Source of the DNA: Oscillospiraceae bacterium
GTDB taxonomy: Bacteria > Bacillota > Clostridia > Oscillospirales > Oscillospiraceae
Reading direction: 5' to 3'
Length of the DNA: 8,637 nt
NCBI GenBank assembly: GCA_031260745.1
Contig: JAISKY010000297.1
Coordinates: 1-8,637, forward strand
Positions within the stretch are counted from its first letter, which is position 1; every line of letters starts with the position of its first letter. Positions 1 to 6,370 of this stretch are shown here, in pieces. The notes below the pieces were generated by a model, which saw only the letters and a list, made by a program, of their open reading frames with translations, did not search any database and was not told where the DNA came from. Position numbers and translations under genes: made by a program.

Positions 1-17
1 TTTACTCTTAAATAAAT

Positions 18-509
18 TCAATCTTGTTTAAGCGCGTCCATACGGGAATGAATAACGTAAAGCACGGTACGCGCAATCGGCTGTGCAAACAACGCCTCTA
101 CGGCAAAGGAAATCGCAAAATTACGCGGCCACTTATAAAAGAAAAGCTGAATTGGCTCCATACTTATCCGGCGTCCGCCAATCCACGTGCCAATCACCGT
201 AAGAAATACCGACATTAACAAAACGGTACACAAAATATTTATCGTTATATGCGCTCTGAAACTGTCGTCTTTGGCGACAATTTTATCAGTCAGCCACTCG
301 GCGGGTTTGTATGTCAGCAATACCAGCGCGATAACGCTAAGCCACACAAACGGTATTATTCTAAGCACGTCCGCCCATACGTTTAGGCTGAAACCCAACT
401 CGAAGCAGGTTATAAGCGGAGCGATAATATTAACCGATAATACCGAAACAATAGCTATAAACAGAGTAAACTCCCGTTTATTTCGCGGCAACCTCATGTG
501 AAAATCCAT
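18..509 (-). CDS. DUF2798 family four-helix membrane protein
   Basis: The 163-residue protein opens MDFHMRLPRNKREF, and the LPRxxREF...IVSxxSVNIIAPLI pattern is the signature I associate with DUF2798 proteins. Four hydrophobic segments are visible, at about residues 13-37, 44-68, 86-112 and 127-151. They look like two copies of a two-helix unit, each closing with a Pro and a charged end (KPAEWLTDKI and AQPIARTVLYVI). No catalytic motif is visible and the biochemical role of the family is unknown, so only an integral membrane location can be stated. The ATG at 509 is preceded by GGAGGA on the minus strand (521-526) with an 11-base spacer, slightly long; the in-frame ATG at codon 5 is a possible alternative start. 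The gene has its own sigma-A promoter and is divergent from the acetyltransferase operon. The family call is from recall of sequence pattern; the ORF itself is secure. Confidence 0.88.
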   Translation of the reverse strand: MDFHMRLPRNKREFTLFIAIVSVLSVNIIAPLITCFELGFSLNVWADVLRIIPFVWLSVIALVLLTYKPAEWLTDKIVAKDDSFRAHITINILCTVLLMSVFLTVIGTWIGGRRISMEPIQLFFYKWPRNFAISFAVEALFAQPIARTVLYVIHSRMDALKQD

Positions 510-541
510 AGCGCAATTAATCCTCCAAAAATAATTTTTTA

Positions 542-592
542 CAGCAAAAAACTACGTAAAATTCGAGTTGAATTCTACGCAGTTTTTTGCTG
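542..592 (-). promoter_or_regulatory. Near-perfect 23-bp hairpin in the DUF2798 leader
   Basis: The arms 542-564 and 570-592 are reverse complements over 23 bases with a five-base loop. Read as minus-strand RNA, the only two deviations are G-U wobbles, so the stem is unbroken. It begins about five bases after the expected transcription start and ends 15 bases before the Shine-Dalgarno sequence. Inside the stem, six A pair with six U; the inner 14-bp stem followed by U6 has the shape of an intrinsic terminator. It may therefore be an attenuator, a 5'-end RNA stabiliser, or the remnant of a small palindromic element. The structure is seen directly; the function is inference. Confidence 0.7.
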
Positions 593-603
593 ACAACTAC
601 AGT

Positions 604-632
604 AGTATAACATAAAGCTCGGGATTTGTCAA
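604..632 (-). promoter_or_regulatory. Sigma-A promoter of the DUF2798 gene
   Basis: On the minus strand the -35 is TTGACA (627-632) and the -10 is TATACT (604-609), separated by exactly 17 bases. This is a full -35 match and a five-of-six -10 match to the housekeeping consensus. Transcription should start near position 597, giving a leader of about 90 bases that is dominated by the 542-592 hairpin. Confidence 0.88.
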
Positions 633-723
633 GTATTTTTTTTGTTTCAAACGTCACCTCCGACATATAGCGGATTACGCTAAAAGTCAAATGTACAAAA
701 AAATGTCCGCGTATTGGCATACC

Positions 724-744
724 GTCAAGAGCAAACGTCTTGAC
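724..744. promoter_or_regulatory. Inverted repeat overlapping the -35 of the MBOAT promoter
   Basis: GTCAAGA (724-730) and TCTTGAC (738-744) are perfect inverted repeats seven bases apart, with centres 14 bases apart. The right half includes most of the -35 hexamer. The geometry would suit a dimeric repressor, but because the -35 sequence itself supplies half the symmetry, chance is a real alternative. No regulator is encoded nearby. Confidence 0.3.
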
Positions 745-768
745 AAAAAAACGATAATATGATATAAT
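740..768 (+). promoter_or_regulatory. Consensus sigma-A promoter of the MBOAT-DHHW operon
   Basis: TTGACA (740-745) and TATAAT (763-768) are both perfect consensus hexamers with a 17-base, A/T-rich spacer. Transcription should start near 775 and leave a leader of about 85 bases before the ATG at 861. This predicts strong vegetative expression unless a repressor acts here. No other strong promoter lies before the operon. Confidence 0.92.
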
Positions 769-860
769 CAGGAAGCTAACGGCGGGCGCGGTATTGCCGC
801 ACCATCGCATAAACGATTGCAGGAAAGATTTAACGATATAACATACGGGAGGTAGCATAA

Positions 861-2285
861 ATGCTGTTCTCCAGCGTTACGTTCCTCTATTACTTTCTAC
901 CGGCGACGCTGATACTGTACTACCTTACGCCGACACCGCAAGGCTCTCCGCGATACCGCAACATTGTACTGCTAATCGCGAGTTTCGTGTTCTACGCGTG
1001 GGGCGAGCCTGTGTACTCGATTCTTATGGTGGGCGAGGTCGCGGCGCTGTGGGCGCTGGGACTGCTGATTAACCGTTTCCGCGATAGACCCGCGTCTAAG
1101 GCGTTCCTTGTACTGTCTTTAGTCGTTGGGCTGGGAGCGTTGGCGTTTTTTAAGTACAGTAACTTTTTCATAACGAATATCAACGCGATTTCAGGCGCGG
1201 ATATTTCGCTGTTGAAGCTCGCGCTGCCTATTGGCATAAGTTTCTATACGTTCCAGACTTTGAGCTACTCCATTGACCTGTATTGGGGCAAAACGGAGGT
1301 ACAGCGTAACCCGCTTGACTTTGCTTGCTATGTAATGCTGTTCCCGCAACTAATCGCGGGTCCGATTGTGCGATACGCGGACGTCGCGGCTGAACTGAAA
1401 GACAGGGAGCACTCGCTGTCACGGTTCTCCGCCGGAGCGCGGCGATTCGTAATCGGTCTGGCGAAAAAGATTCTTATATCAAATTTGTTGGGCGAACTCG
1501 TAGAGATTTGCAAAGCAAGTCCGGAGCATAGCGTGTTGTTCGCGTGGCTGTACATTGCGGCGTATACGCTGCATATATATTTCGATTTTTCCGGGTACTC
1601 GGATATGGCGATAGGACTGGGGCATATACTTGGATTCAAGTTTATGGAAAACTTTAACTATCCGTACATCGCGACAAGCGTTACCGACTTTTGGCGGAGG
1701 TGGCACATATCGCTTTCTTCGTGGTTCCGCGACTACGTTTACATACCGCTTGGCGGTAACAGAGTGTCGAAACCCCGGTTTATCTTTAATATACTTGTCG
1801 TATGGACATTAACGGGGTTCTGGCACGGAGCGGACTGGAACTTTATGGCGTGGGGGCTTTACTTCGGTATTATTCTGCTGATTGAGAAGTTTCTGACAGG
1901 TAAACTTTTGGAGAAACTTCCGAAAGCTCTGTCGCACGTCTATGTAATGCTGATTGTCTGCGTAAGCTGGGCGTTTTTCGATTCTCCGAGTTTTTCCGCG
2001 GCGGGCGCCGCGCTTTCGAGAATGTTCGGATTCGGCGCGGAGTCGCTCGCGGGTACGGAGTCGCTGTATTATCTGCGGAGTTATCTTGTACCTCTGATAA
2101 TCGGGGCAATCGGGTGTACTCCGTTGCCTAAGCGTATCGCGGAGAAACTGCTGGCGTCGGAAACTCGGCTCGGTAAGGCGGCTTCAACCGCGCTTGAACC
2201 GCTGACTATCGCGGTTTTGCTGATTGTTATTACCGCGTTTTTGGTTGACGGCTCGTTTAATCCGTTCATCTACTTTAGATTTTAG
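861..2285 (+). CDS. MBOAT family O-acyltransferase (AlgI-like)
   Basis: This 474-residue polytopic protein is a membrane-bound O-acyltransferase. Family proteins of this type (AlgI, DltB, PatA) move an acyl group from a cytoplasmic donor through the membrane to an extracytoplasmic acceptor enzyme that modifies a polysaccharide. The start MLFSSVTFLYYFLP and the early FVFYAWGEP segment are typical of AlgI-like members. The signature WRRWHISLSSWFRDYVYIPL begins at residue 278, and the invariant catalytic histidine is H322 in TGFWHGADWNF. LPIGISFYTFQTLSY and FPQLIAGPIVRY are further family motifs. Length matches AlgI-like proteins. GGGAGG at 847-852 lies eight bases before the ATG. It is followed 78 bases later by its SGNH partner gene. 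The donor is presumably acetyl-CoA; the acceptor glycan is not shown by the sequence. Confidence 0.95.
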   Translation: MLFSSVTFLYYFLPATLILYYLTPTPQGSPRYRNIVLLIASFVFYAWGEPVYSILMVGEVAALWALGLLINRFRDRPASKAFLVLSLVVGLGALAFFKYSNFFITNINAISGADISLLKLALPIGISFYTFQTLSYSIDLYWGKTEVQRNPLDFACYVMLFPQLIAGPIVRYADVAAELKDREHSLSRFSAGARRFVIGLAKKILISNLLGELVEICKASPEHSVLFAWLYIAAYTLHIYFDFSGYSDMAIGLGHILGFKFMENFNYPYIATSVTDFWRRWHISLSSWFRDYVYIPLGGNRVSKPRFIFNILVVWTLTGFWHGADWNFMAWGLYFGIILLIEKFLTGKLLEKLPKALSHVYVMLIVCVSWAFFDSPSFSAAGAALSRMFGFGAESLAGTESLYYLRSYLVPLIIGAIGCTPLPKRIAEKLLASETRLGKAASTALEPLTIAVLLIVITAFLVDGSFNPFIYFRF

Positions 2286-2363
2286 CCGCGTTCCGCGACT
2301 GGCAAACCAAGTAAAACGCGGAGCACGTTTTGGGGGCGAACAACACAGGAGGAGAAACGCTAT

Positions 2364-3470
2364 ATGTTTGACGAAAAACCGGCGTTACGCGTTAAGCTGA
2401 CGTTTGCGGTATTTGTGATTATACTCGGCGCGTTTACCGCGCTAAACCGCGTCATTACGCCGCCGGAGGTTTCTCAGAGCGAGCGCAGAACGCTTGCGGC
2501 TATGCCCGCGTTTACGTGGAAGTCCGTGACCTCCGCGTCGTTTATGGACGGATTTGAGGACTTCGCCGCGGACAGCTTTGTATTCCGCGACGCGTTGCGC
2601 TCCGTCAGAGCCGCTACGGTGTTTTATCCGTTTATGCAGACCGATAAGGACGGGTTGTACTTAGGAGCGTTCGGCGCGGGTAAGTTTACTCCGCTTGATG
2701 AAACGTCCGCGCGTCAGACCGCCGCGAAAATACGTAAAGCCGCCGAAGCTCTTGACGGGTTGAATGTATATTACTCGGTAATCCCGGACAAAAGCGTCTA
2801 CGCGGAACGAAATTACCCCAGCTTTGACGTTGACGCGGCGAACGCTATACTCGCGGAGGAATTGCCGGAGGTTACGCGCGTTGACCTTTACGACTCGCTG
2901 GATAACGGCAGTTTCTACCGTACGGATTTGCACTGGGACCAGAGTAGGCTTTCGGGCGTCGCGGAGAAGCTTGGAAGCAAAATGGATTTTGAGTATGACG
3001 CCCAAACATTTTACTCTGAAACCGCGGGAGAATTTCAGGGCGTGTATGCGGGTCAGCTTGCGCTTCCGGTTAAATCCGACGTTTTGACGTACCTGATACC
3101 GTCCGGCACGCTGACGGCGCGTTATCTGAACGAGAAAACGCTTGAATGGGAGTACGGCGAGATGTACGATTTGGACGCGTTCTCCGGGCGCGACCCGTAC
3201 GATTTGTTTCTTCGCGGCGCTCAACCGCTGATTGTTATTGAGAACGCTAACTCCAACTCCGAGCGGGAGCTTTACCTGTTCCGCGACTCGTTCGCGTCGA
3301 GCCTCGCGCCTTTGCTGACCGCTACGTATCGTAAGATAACGCTGATTGACCTGCGTTATATCAATTTCGCATATCTGCCGGAGTTTGTTACGTTTGAGCG
3401 CGGCTCGGACGCTCTGTTCCTGTATAGCTCGCAGATATTGAACAGTCCCGCTGTTCTGCAAGTACAGTAG
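2364..3470 (+). CDS. DHHW family / AlgJ-like SGNH O-acetyltransferase
   Basis: This 368-residue protein has one N-terminal membrane anchor (about residues 10-27) and an extracytoplasmic domain. It matches the DHHW proteins that accompany MBOAT proteins in Firmicutes. The N-terminal QSERRTLAAMP...FMDGFEDFAADSFVFRD block is characteristic. The catalytic pattern is the circular SGNH order of AlgJ/AlgX: D188 and H190 in TDLHWDQ, then the nucleophile S309 in LYLFRDSFASSL. All three residues are present, so an active enzyme is likely. It should take the acetyl group delivered by the upstream MBOAT protein and transfer it to a surface or spore-envelope polysaccharide. AGGAGGAG before the ATG is an excellent ribosome binding site. 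The 78-base gap holds a 7-bp inverted repeat (CCGCGTT at 2286, AACGCGG at 2315) but no T-tract, so cotranscription is expected. Confidence 0.87.
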   Translation: MFDEKPALRVKLTFAVFVIILGAFTALNRVITPPEVSQSERRTLAAMPAFTWKSVTSASFMDGFEDFAADSFVFRDALRSVRAATVFYPFMQTDKDGLYLGAFGAGKFTPLDETSARQTAAKIRKAAEALDGLNVYYSVIPDKSVYAERNYPSFDVDAANAILAEELPEVTRVDLYDSLDNGSFYRTDLHWDQSRLSGVAEKLGSKMDFEYDAQTFYSETAGEFQGVYAGQLALPVKSDVLTYLIPSGTLTARYLNEKTLEWEYGEMYDLDAFSGRDPYDLFLRGAQPLIVIENANSNSERELYLFRDSFASSLAPLLTATYRKITLIDLRYINFAYLPEFVTFERGSDALFLYSSQILNSPAVLQVQ

Positions 3471-3494
3471 CCGACTCTTTTTGACAGGTGATAA

Positions 3495-3533
3495 TCAAAA
3501 TCCGCGAGCCCTGATGGTTCTTGGATTTTGTCC
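3495..3533 (+). terminator. Terminator hairpin of the MBOAT-DHHW operon, repeat copy 1
   Basis: AAAATCCGCGAGCC (3497-3510) pairs with GGTTCTTGGATTTT (3516-3529) around a five-base CTGAT loop. The 14-bp stem contains two G-U wobbles and one mismatch and ends in four T. It lies 26 bases after the DHHW stop. The first 16 bases, from 3495, recur after the ger operon. The T-tract is short, so this terminator may be leaky. Confidence 0.55.
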
Positions 3534-3603
3534 GTATCGAAAAGGCGAATCGAATCACGTTTCTAAATGCCATTGCAAAAAACAGCGTGTTTCTTACAAA
3601 AAC

Positions 3604-3642
3604 AAAAAACTCCGGCAGTTCTTATGACTGCCGGAGTTTTTT
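3604..3642. terminator. Strong bidirectional intrinsic terminator
   Basis: ACTCCGGCAGT (3609-3619) and ACTGCCGGAGT (3627-3637) form an 11-bp perfect stem with a seven-base loop. Flanking A6 and T6 extend it to 16 bp and make it symmetric, so it can end transcription in either direction. It is the second terminator after the acetyltransferase operon and insulates the germination operon. Confidence 0.92.
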
Positions 3643-3686
3643 CGGTATTGATTCGCGTATTATGGCGTCTAACGGATTTGCTGACC

Positions 3687-3715
3687 GTATAAACAGTATA
3701 AAAAGGGAAACAATA
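3687..3715 (+). promoter_or_regulatory. Candidate forespore (sigma-F-like) promoter of the ger operon
   Basis: GTATA (3687-3691) resembles the sigma-F -35 (GYATA) and GGAAACAATA (3706-3715) fits the sigma-F -10 pattern GGnnAnAHTR at every fixed position. The spacer is 14 bases, one less than usual. A start near 3722 would give a leader of about 34 bases. Ger operons are known to be transcribed in the forespore by sigma-G, sometimes also sigma-F, so the context agrees. I see no good sigma-A promoter between the terminator and the gene. A second GTATAAA nine bases downstream of the first could be coincidence. Confidence 0.5.
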
Positions 3716-3755
3716 GTTTCGAGCATTCCCGATTTTTGCTTGTTAGGGTGATAAA

Positions 3756-5207
3756 ATGTCAGAGTCAGTTGAAAAAAACATACAGCGTATGGAAGCTATG
3801 TTCCGCGGCGACAGGGATTTTGTAGTTCGGGAGTTTGAATTGCCGGACGGTACTAAAGCGGCGGTAATTTTTATTGACGGTTTGGTTAACGCTAAGGTTA
3901 TCAGCGAACACGTGATTAAACCGCTTATGAGGGGTCGTCCGGTAAATGTCAGCGAGACCGGTTCTGCGTTTTCCGACGAGGAAGCCGCTAAAGCAATGCT
4001 GAGCGGCGATACTGTCGTATTCATTGACGGAATCGGCTCCGCCGAATATTACAATACGAAAGGGTTTCCAACCCGTCAGGTCAGCGAACCCGAAACCGAA
4101 ACAGTAATTCGCGGTCCTCGCGAGGGGTTTACCGAATCACTGCAAATGAACACCGCTTTAGTACGCCGTAAACTGAAAACCACTCACTTGAGAATGGAGC
4201 TTATTCAAATAGGGGAGCGGTCCAAAACGGCGATGTGCCTGTGCTGGCTTGACGACGTGGCGAACCCCGAACTGATTGACGAAGTCAGGCGGCGTTTAGA
4301 ACTGATTGACGTTGACGGGGTACTTTCAAGCGGATATATTGAGGAATACATCGAGGACGCTCCGTACTCGGTCTTTCAGACAATCGGCTCAACGGAGAAG
4401 CCGGACGTAGTAGCCGGGAAACTGCTTGAGGGCAGATGCGCCTTGCTGGTTGACGGAACTCCGTTCGCGCTGACAATGCCGATGTTGTTTGTGGAGAATT
4501 TCCATTCTCCGGAAGATTACGCGATACGACCGTATTTCGCGACGTTTTTAAGGTTGATAAGGTTTGCCGCATTTTTTGTAAGTCTAGCGCTGCCGGCGTT
4601 CTACGTCGCGCTTGTAAACTTTCACCAGGAGCTGATACCCGCTCCGCTGTTGTATACAATCGCGTCCGCAAGCGAGGGGACTCCGTTTTCGCTGACGGTA
4701 GAAACCGCGGTAATGCTGCTTACGTTTGAGATATTGCGCGAGGCCGGAGTTCGTTTGCCCAGACCCGCCGGACAAGCGGTTAGTATAGTCGGCGCGCTGG
4801 TAATGGGGCAGGCGGCGATAGAGGCGGGAGTAGTCGGCGCTCCTGTGGTGATTGTAATAGCGTTGTCGGCGATGTCGGGATTCGTGTCGCCTACGGCGTC
4901 GAACGCGGTAGCGGTTTTGCGGTGGCTGTTATTGCTTGCGGCGTCGCTGACCGGAGGTTTCGGGCTTGTAATGACGCTGCTGTGCGTATATTTGCACCTA
5001 ACGTCGCTTACGTCGATAGGCGCTCCGTATTTGCACCCGATTGCGCCGCTGTCGCCTCGCGAACTCGGCGATACGATTGTCAGGATTCCCGTAGAGATGA
5101 TGATAAACCGACCGTCGCCGTTCCACACGCTGGATAAAAGGCGTAAAGCACCGTACAACAGAGCGACGTTCACCGAAGGTTTGCCTAACGAGGGAAGCGA
5201 ACCGTAA
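3756..5207 (+). CDS. Spore germination protein, GerA family (A subunit)
   Basis: This 483-residue protein is the A subunit of a germinant receptor in the inner membrane of dormant spores, which senses small nutrients with its B and C partners and triggers ion and dipicolinate release. The soluble N-terminal half (to about residue 260) includes the family segment SGYIEEYIEDAPYSVFQTIG. The C-terminal half has several membrane helices (about 265-290, 309-327, 341-377, 384-418) and the hallmark FEILREAGVRLPRPAGQAVS starting at residue 324. It lacks the long repetitive hydrophilic N-terminal extension of GerAA of Bacillus subtilis and is typical of shorter family members. AGGGTG (3745-3750) precedes the ATG. 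It starts an A-C-B-D operon; this A, C, B order is that of the B. subtilis gerK operon, but orthology and ligand cannot be read from sequence. Confidence 0.97.
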   Translation: MSESVEKNIQRMEAMFRGDRDFVVREFELPDGTKAAVIFIDGLVNAKVISEHVIKPLMRGRPVNVSETGSAFSDEEAAKAMLSGDTVVFIDGIGSAEYYNTKGFPTRQVSEPETETVIRGPREGFTESLQMNTALVRRKLKTTHLRMELIQIGERSKTAMCLCWLDDVANPELIDEVRRRLELIDVDGVLSSGYIEEYIEDAPYSVFQTIGSTEKPDVVAGKLLEGRCALLVDGTPFALTMPMLFVENFHSPEDYAIRPYFATFLRLIRFAAFFVSLALPAFYVALVNFHQELIPAPLLYTIASASEGTPFSLTVETAVMLLTFEILREAGVRLPRPAGQAVSIVGALVMGQAAIEAGVVGAPVVIVIALSAMSGFVSPTASNAVAVLRWLLLLAASLTGGFGLVMTLLCVYLHLTSLTSIGAPYLHPIAPLSPRELGDTIVRIPVEMMINRPSPFHTLDKRRKAPYNRATFTEGLPNEGSEP

Positions 5208-5230
5208 AATAATAAATGGTGAGGTAGAGT

Positions 5231-6355
5231 TTGAAAAAGACAGCGTCAATATTATTGGCATTGTGTATGCCGTTTTTACTTTCCGGGTGCTGGTCGTCGG
5301 AGGAAATAACCACGTTGGCGATAGTAATGGGGATTGGCGTAGACGCGGCGGCGGACGGAGAGTACGAGGTTACGGTTCAGATTGCTCAACCGAGTAATCT
5401 GAAGTTTATGTCCGGAGGCGACAACCAGGACGCGTACTTTAACGCGTCGAGTACCGGTATAGGTATTCAACAGCAAATGCACCAGTTTGAAACCGAGTTG
5501 AGCCGTGAAATTTACAACGGACATATGGAGATGATAGTAATCGGCAAGGAGGCCGCTGAAGGCGGACTCGAACAGATAATGGACTACTTTTACCGCGAGT
5601 CTGAAGCCAGATTCAATATTCCGATTGTTATCGCCGACGGTAAAGCGTCCGATTTGCTTGACGTAGAGTTGAAACTGGAGCGTTTGCCCGTGTCAAGGCT
5701 CGCAGGAATGTTATCAACTAACAGAGTTGATATGGTGGTTCGCAAAATTACGATGGACGATTTTCTGCGTAACGCGGTGTCGAACTCGTCAGCTACTCTG
5801 CCGATTATAGAGCAGCTTGAAGAAGGCGCGCTGGAGACAAAAGGCGTCGCTGTGTTCGACAAATATAAAATGGTGGGCGAGCTTGACCAGGAACAAGCCA
5901 GGTCTATGCTGATTCTGACCAACAAATATGGCGGCGGAATCGCCACGATAGAGCTTCCGGACAACGGCGTGTTCACGTTTGAAATTACGAAAAGCTCCGC
6001 TTCGGTAAAGCCTGAATGCGAAAACGGAGAGTTATCCGTAAACGCGGAGGTCTATCTGGAGTTCCGGGTTTCCGACGTTTCCGAAATCGGCGAGTTGTAC
6101 TCCGACGAAGCCAGGCATAACGCGGAGAAAATGGTTAACGCGGCTATGTTTGAACGGCTTGCAGACGTGATAACGCGCAGTCGCGAACTTAACGCGGACG
6201 TGTTTGACTTTGCCGACATAATTTACTGCCGTTATCCGCGCGAAAGCGAGTCAAGTATTAAAAACTGGGACGAGGAATTCAGGAATTTACCCGTCAGTAT
6301 AAGCGTAACGTCTAAGATGTACAGCTCGGGCGCGGTATTGAAAAACATACAATAG
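5231..6355 (+). CDS. Spore germination lipoprotein, Ger(x)C family (C subunit)
   Basis: This 374-residue protein is the lipoprotein subunit of the receptor. The signal peptide MKKTASILLALCMPFLLSGC ends in a clear lipobox LSG-C with C20 as the lipidated residue, followed by WSSEEI, equivalent to the common CWDxREI start of mature GerAC proteins. The conserved LAIVMGIGVD follows at residues 29-38. The N-terminal GerAC domain runs to about residue 200 and the C-terminal domain from about 210 to 365. Prelipoprotein diacylglyceryl transferase should anchor it to the outer face of the spore inner membrane. The start is TTG, chosen because it directly begins the Lys-Lys signal peptide and has GAGGT just upstream; the next in-frame Met (codon 13) would destroy the signal peptide. 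It lies 23 bases after the A subunit gene. Confidence 0.96.
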   Translation: MKKTASILLALCMPFLLSGCWSSEEITTLAIVMGIGVDAAADGEYEVTVQIAQPSNLKFMSGGDNQDAYFNASSTGIGIQQQMHQFETELSREIYNGHMEMIVIGKEAAEGGLEQIMDYFYRESEARFNIPIVIADGKASDLLDVELKLERLPVSRLAGMLSTNRVDMVVRKITMDDFLRNAVSNSSATLPIIEQLEEGALETKGVAVFDKYKMVGELDQEQARSMLILTNKYGGGIATIELPDNGVFTFEITKSSASVKPECENGELSVNAEVYLEFRVSDVSEIGELYSDEARHNAEKMVNAAMFERLADVITRSRELNADVFDFADIIYCRYPRESESSIKNWDEEFRNLPVSISVTSKMYSSGAVLKNIQ

Positions 6356-6370
6356 CAGGGGAGTGAATAA

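Larger units (their letters stand above)
510..860. other. Divergent intergenic regulatory region
   Basis: These 351 bases contain no gene I can support. From left to right they hold the ribosome binding site of the DUF2798 gene (521-526), a long hairpin (542-592), the minus-strand sigma-A promoter (604-632), a run of eight T, an unassigned stretch of about 85 bases with a small TAGCG-GATTA-CGCTA palindrome (668-682), an inverted repeat on the plus-strand -35 (724-744), the plus-strand sigma-A promoter (740-768) and a leader of about 85 bases before the MBOAT start. The leader contains a weak GCGG-TATTG-CCGC hairpin. I recognise no riboswitch class in it. Confidence 0.7.

Noticed and set aside
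668..682. TAGCG-GATTA-CGCTA palindrome between the divergent promoters
   Set aside because: Five-base arms are too short to distinguish from chance, and it overlaps no promoter element.
517..858. 113-codon minus-strand ORF in the divergent intergenic region
   Set aside because: It runs across both sigma-A promoters and the leader hairpin, resembles no family I know, and its composition is that of intergenic DNA.
2286..2321. Inverted repeat between the MBOAT and DHHW genes as a possible terminator
   Set aside because: The 7-bp stem has a 22-base loop and no T-tract, so it is unlikely to separate the two genes transcriptionally.
2661..3461. 266-codon ORF antisense to the DHHW gene
   Set aside because: Its product is an Arg-rich sequence without domains, in the frame left open by GCG/CGC codon bias of a clearly real gene on the other strand.
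3521..3751. 76-codon plus-strand ORF before the ger operon
   Set aside because: It reads straight through the strong terminator at 3604-3642 and the candidate promoter, has no ribosome binding site, and shows no family resemblance.
4622..5173. 183-codon ORF antisense to the A subunit gene
   Set aside because: It is Ser/Thr/Ala-rich without motifs and lies entirely under the conserved GerA membrane domain.
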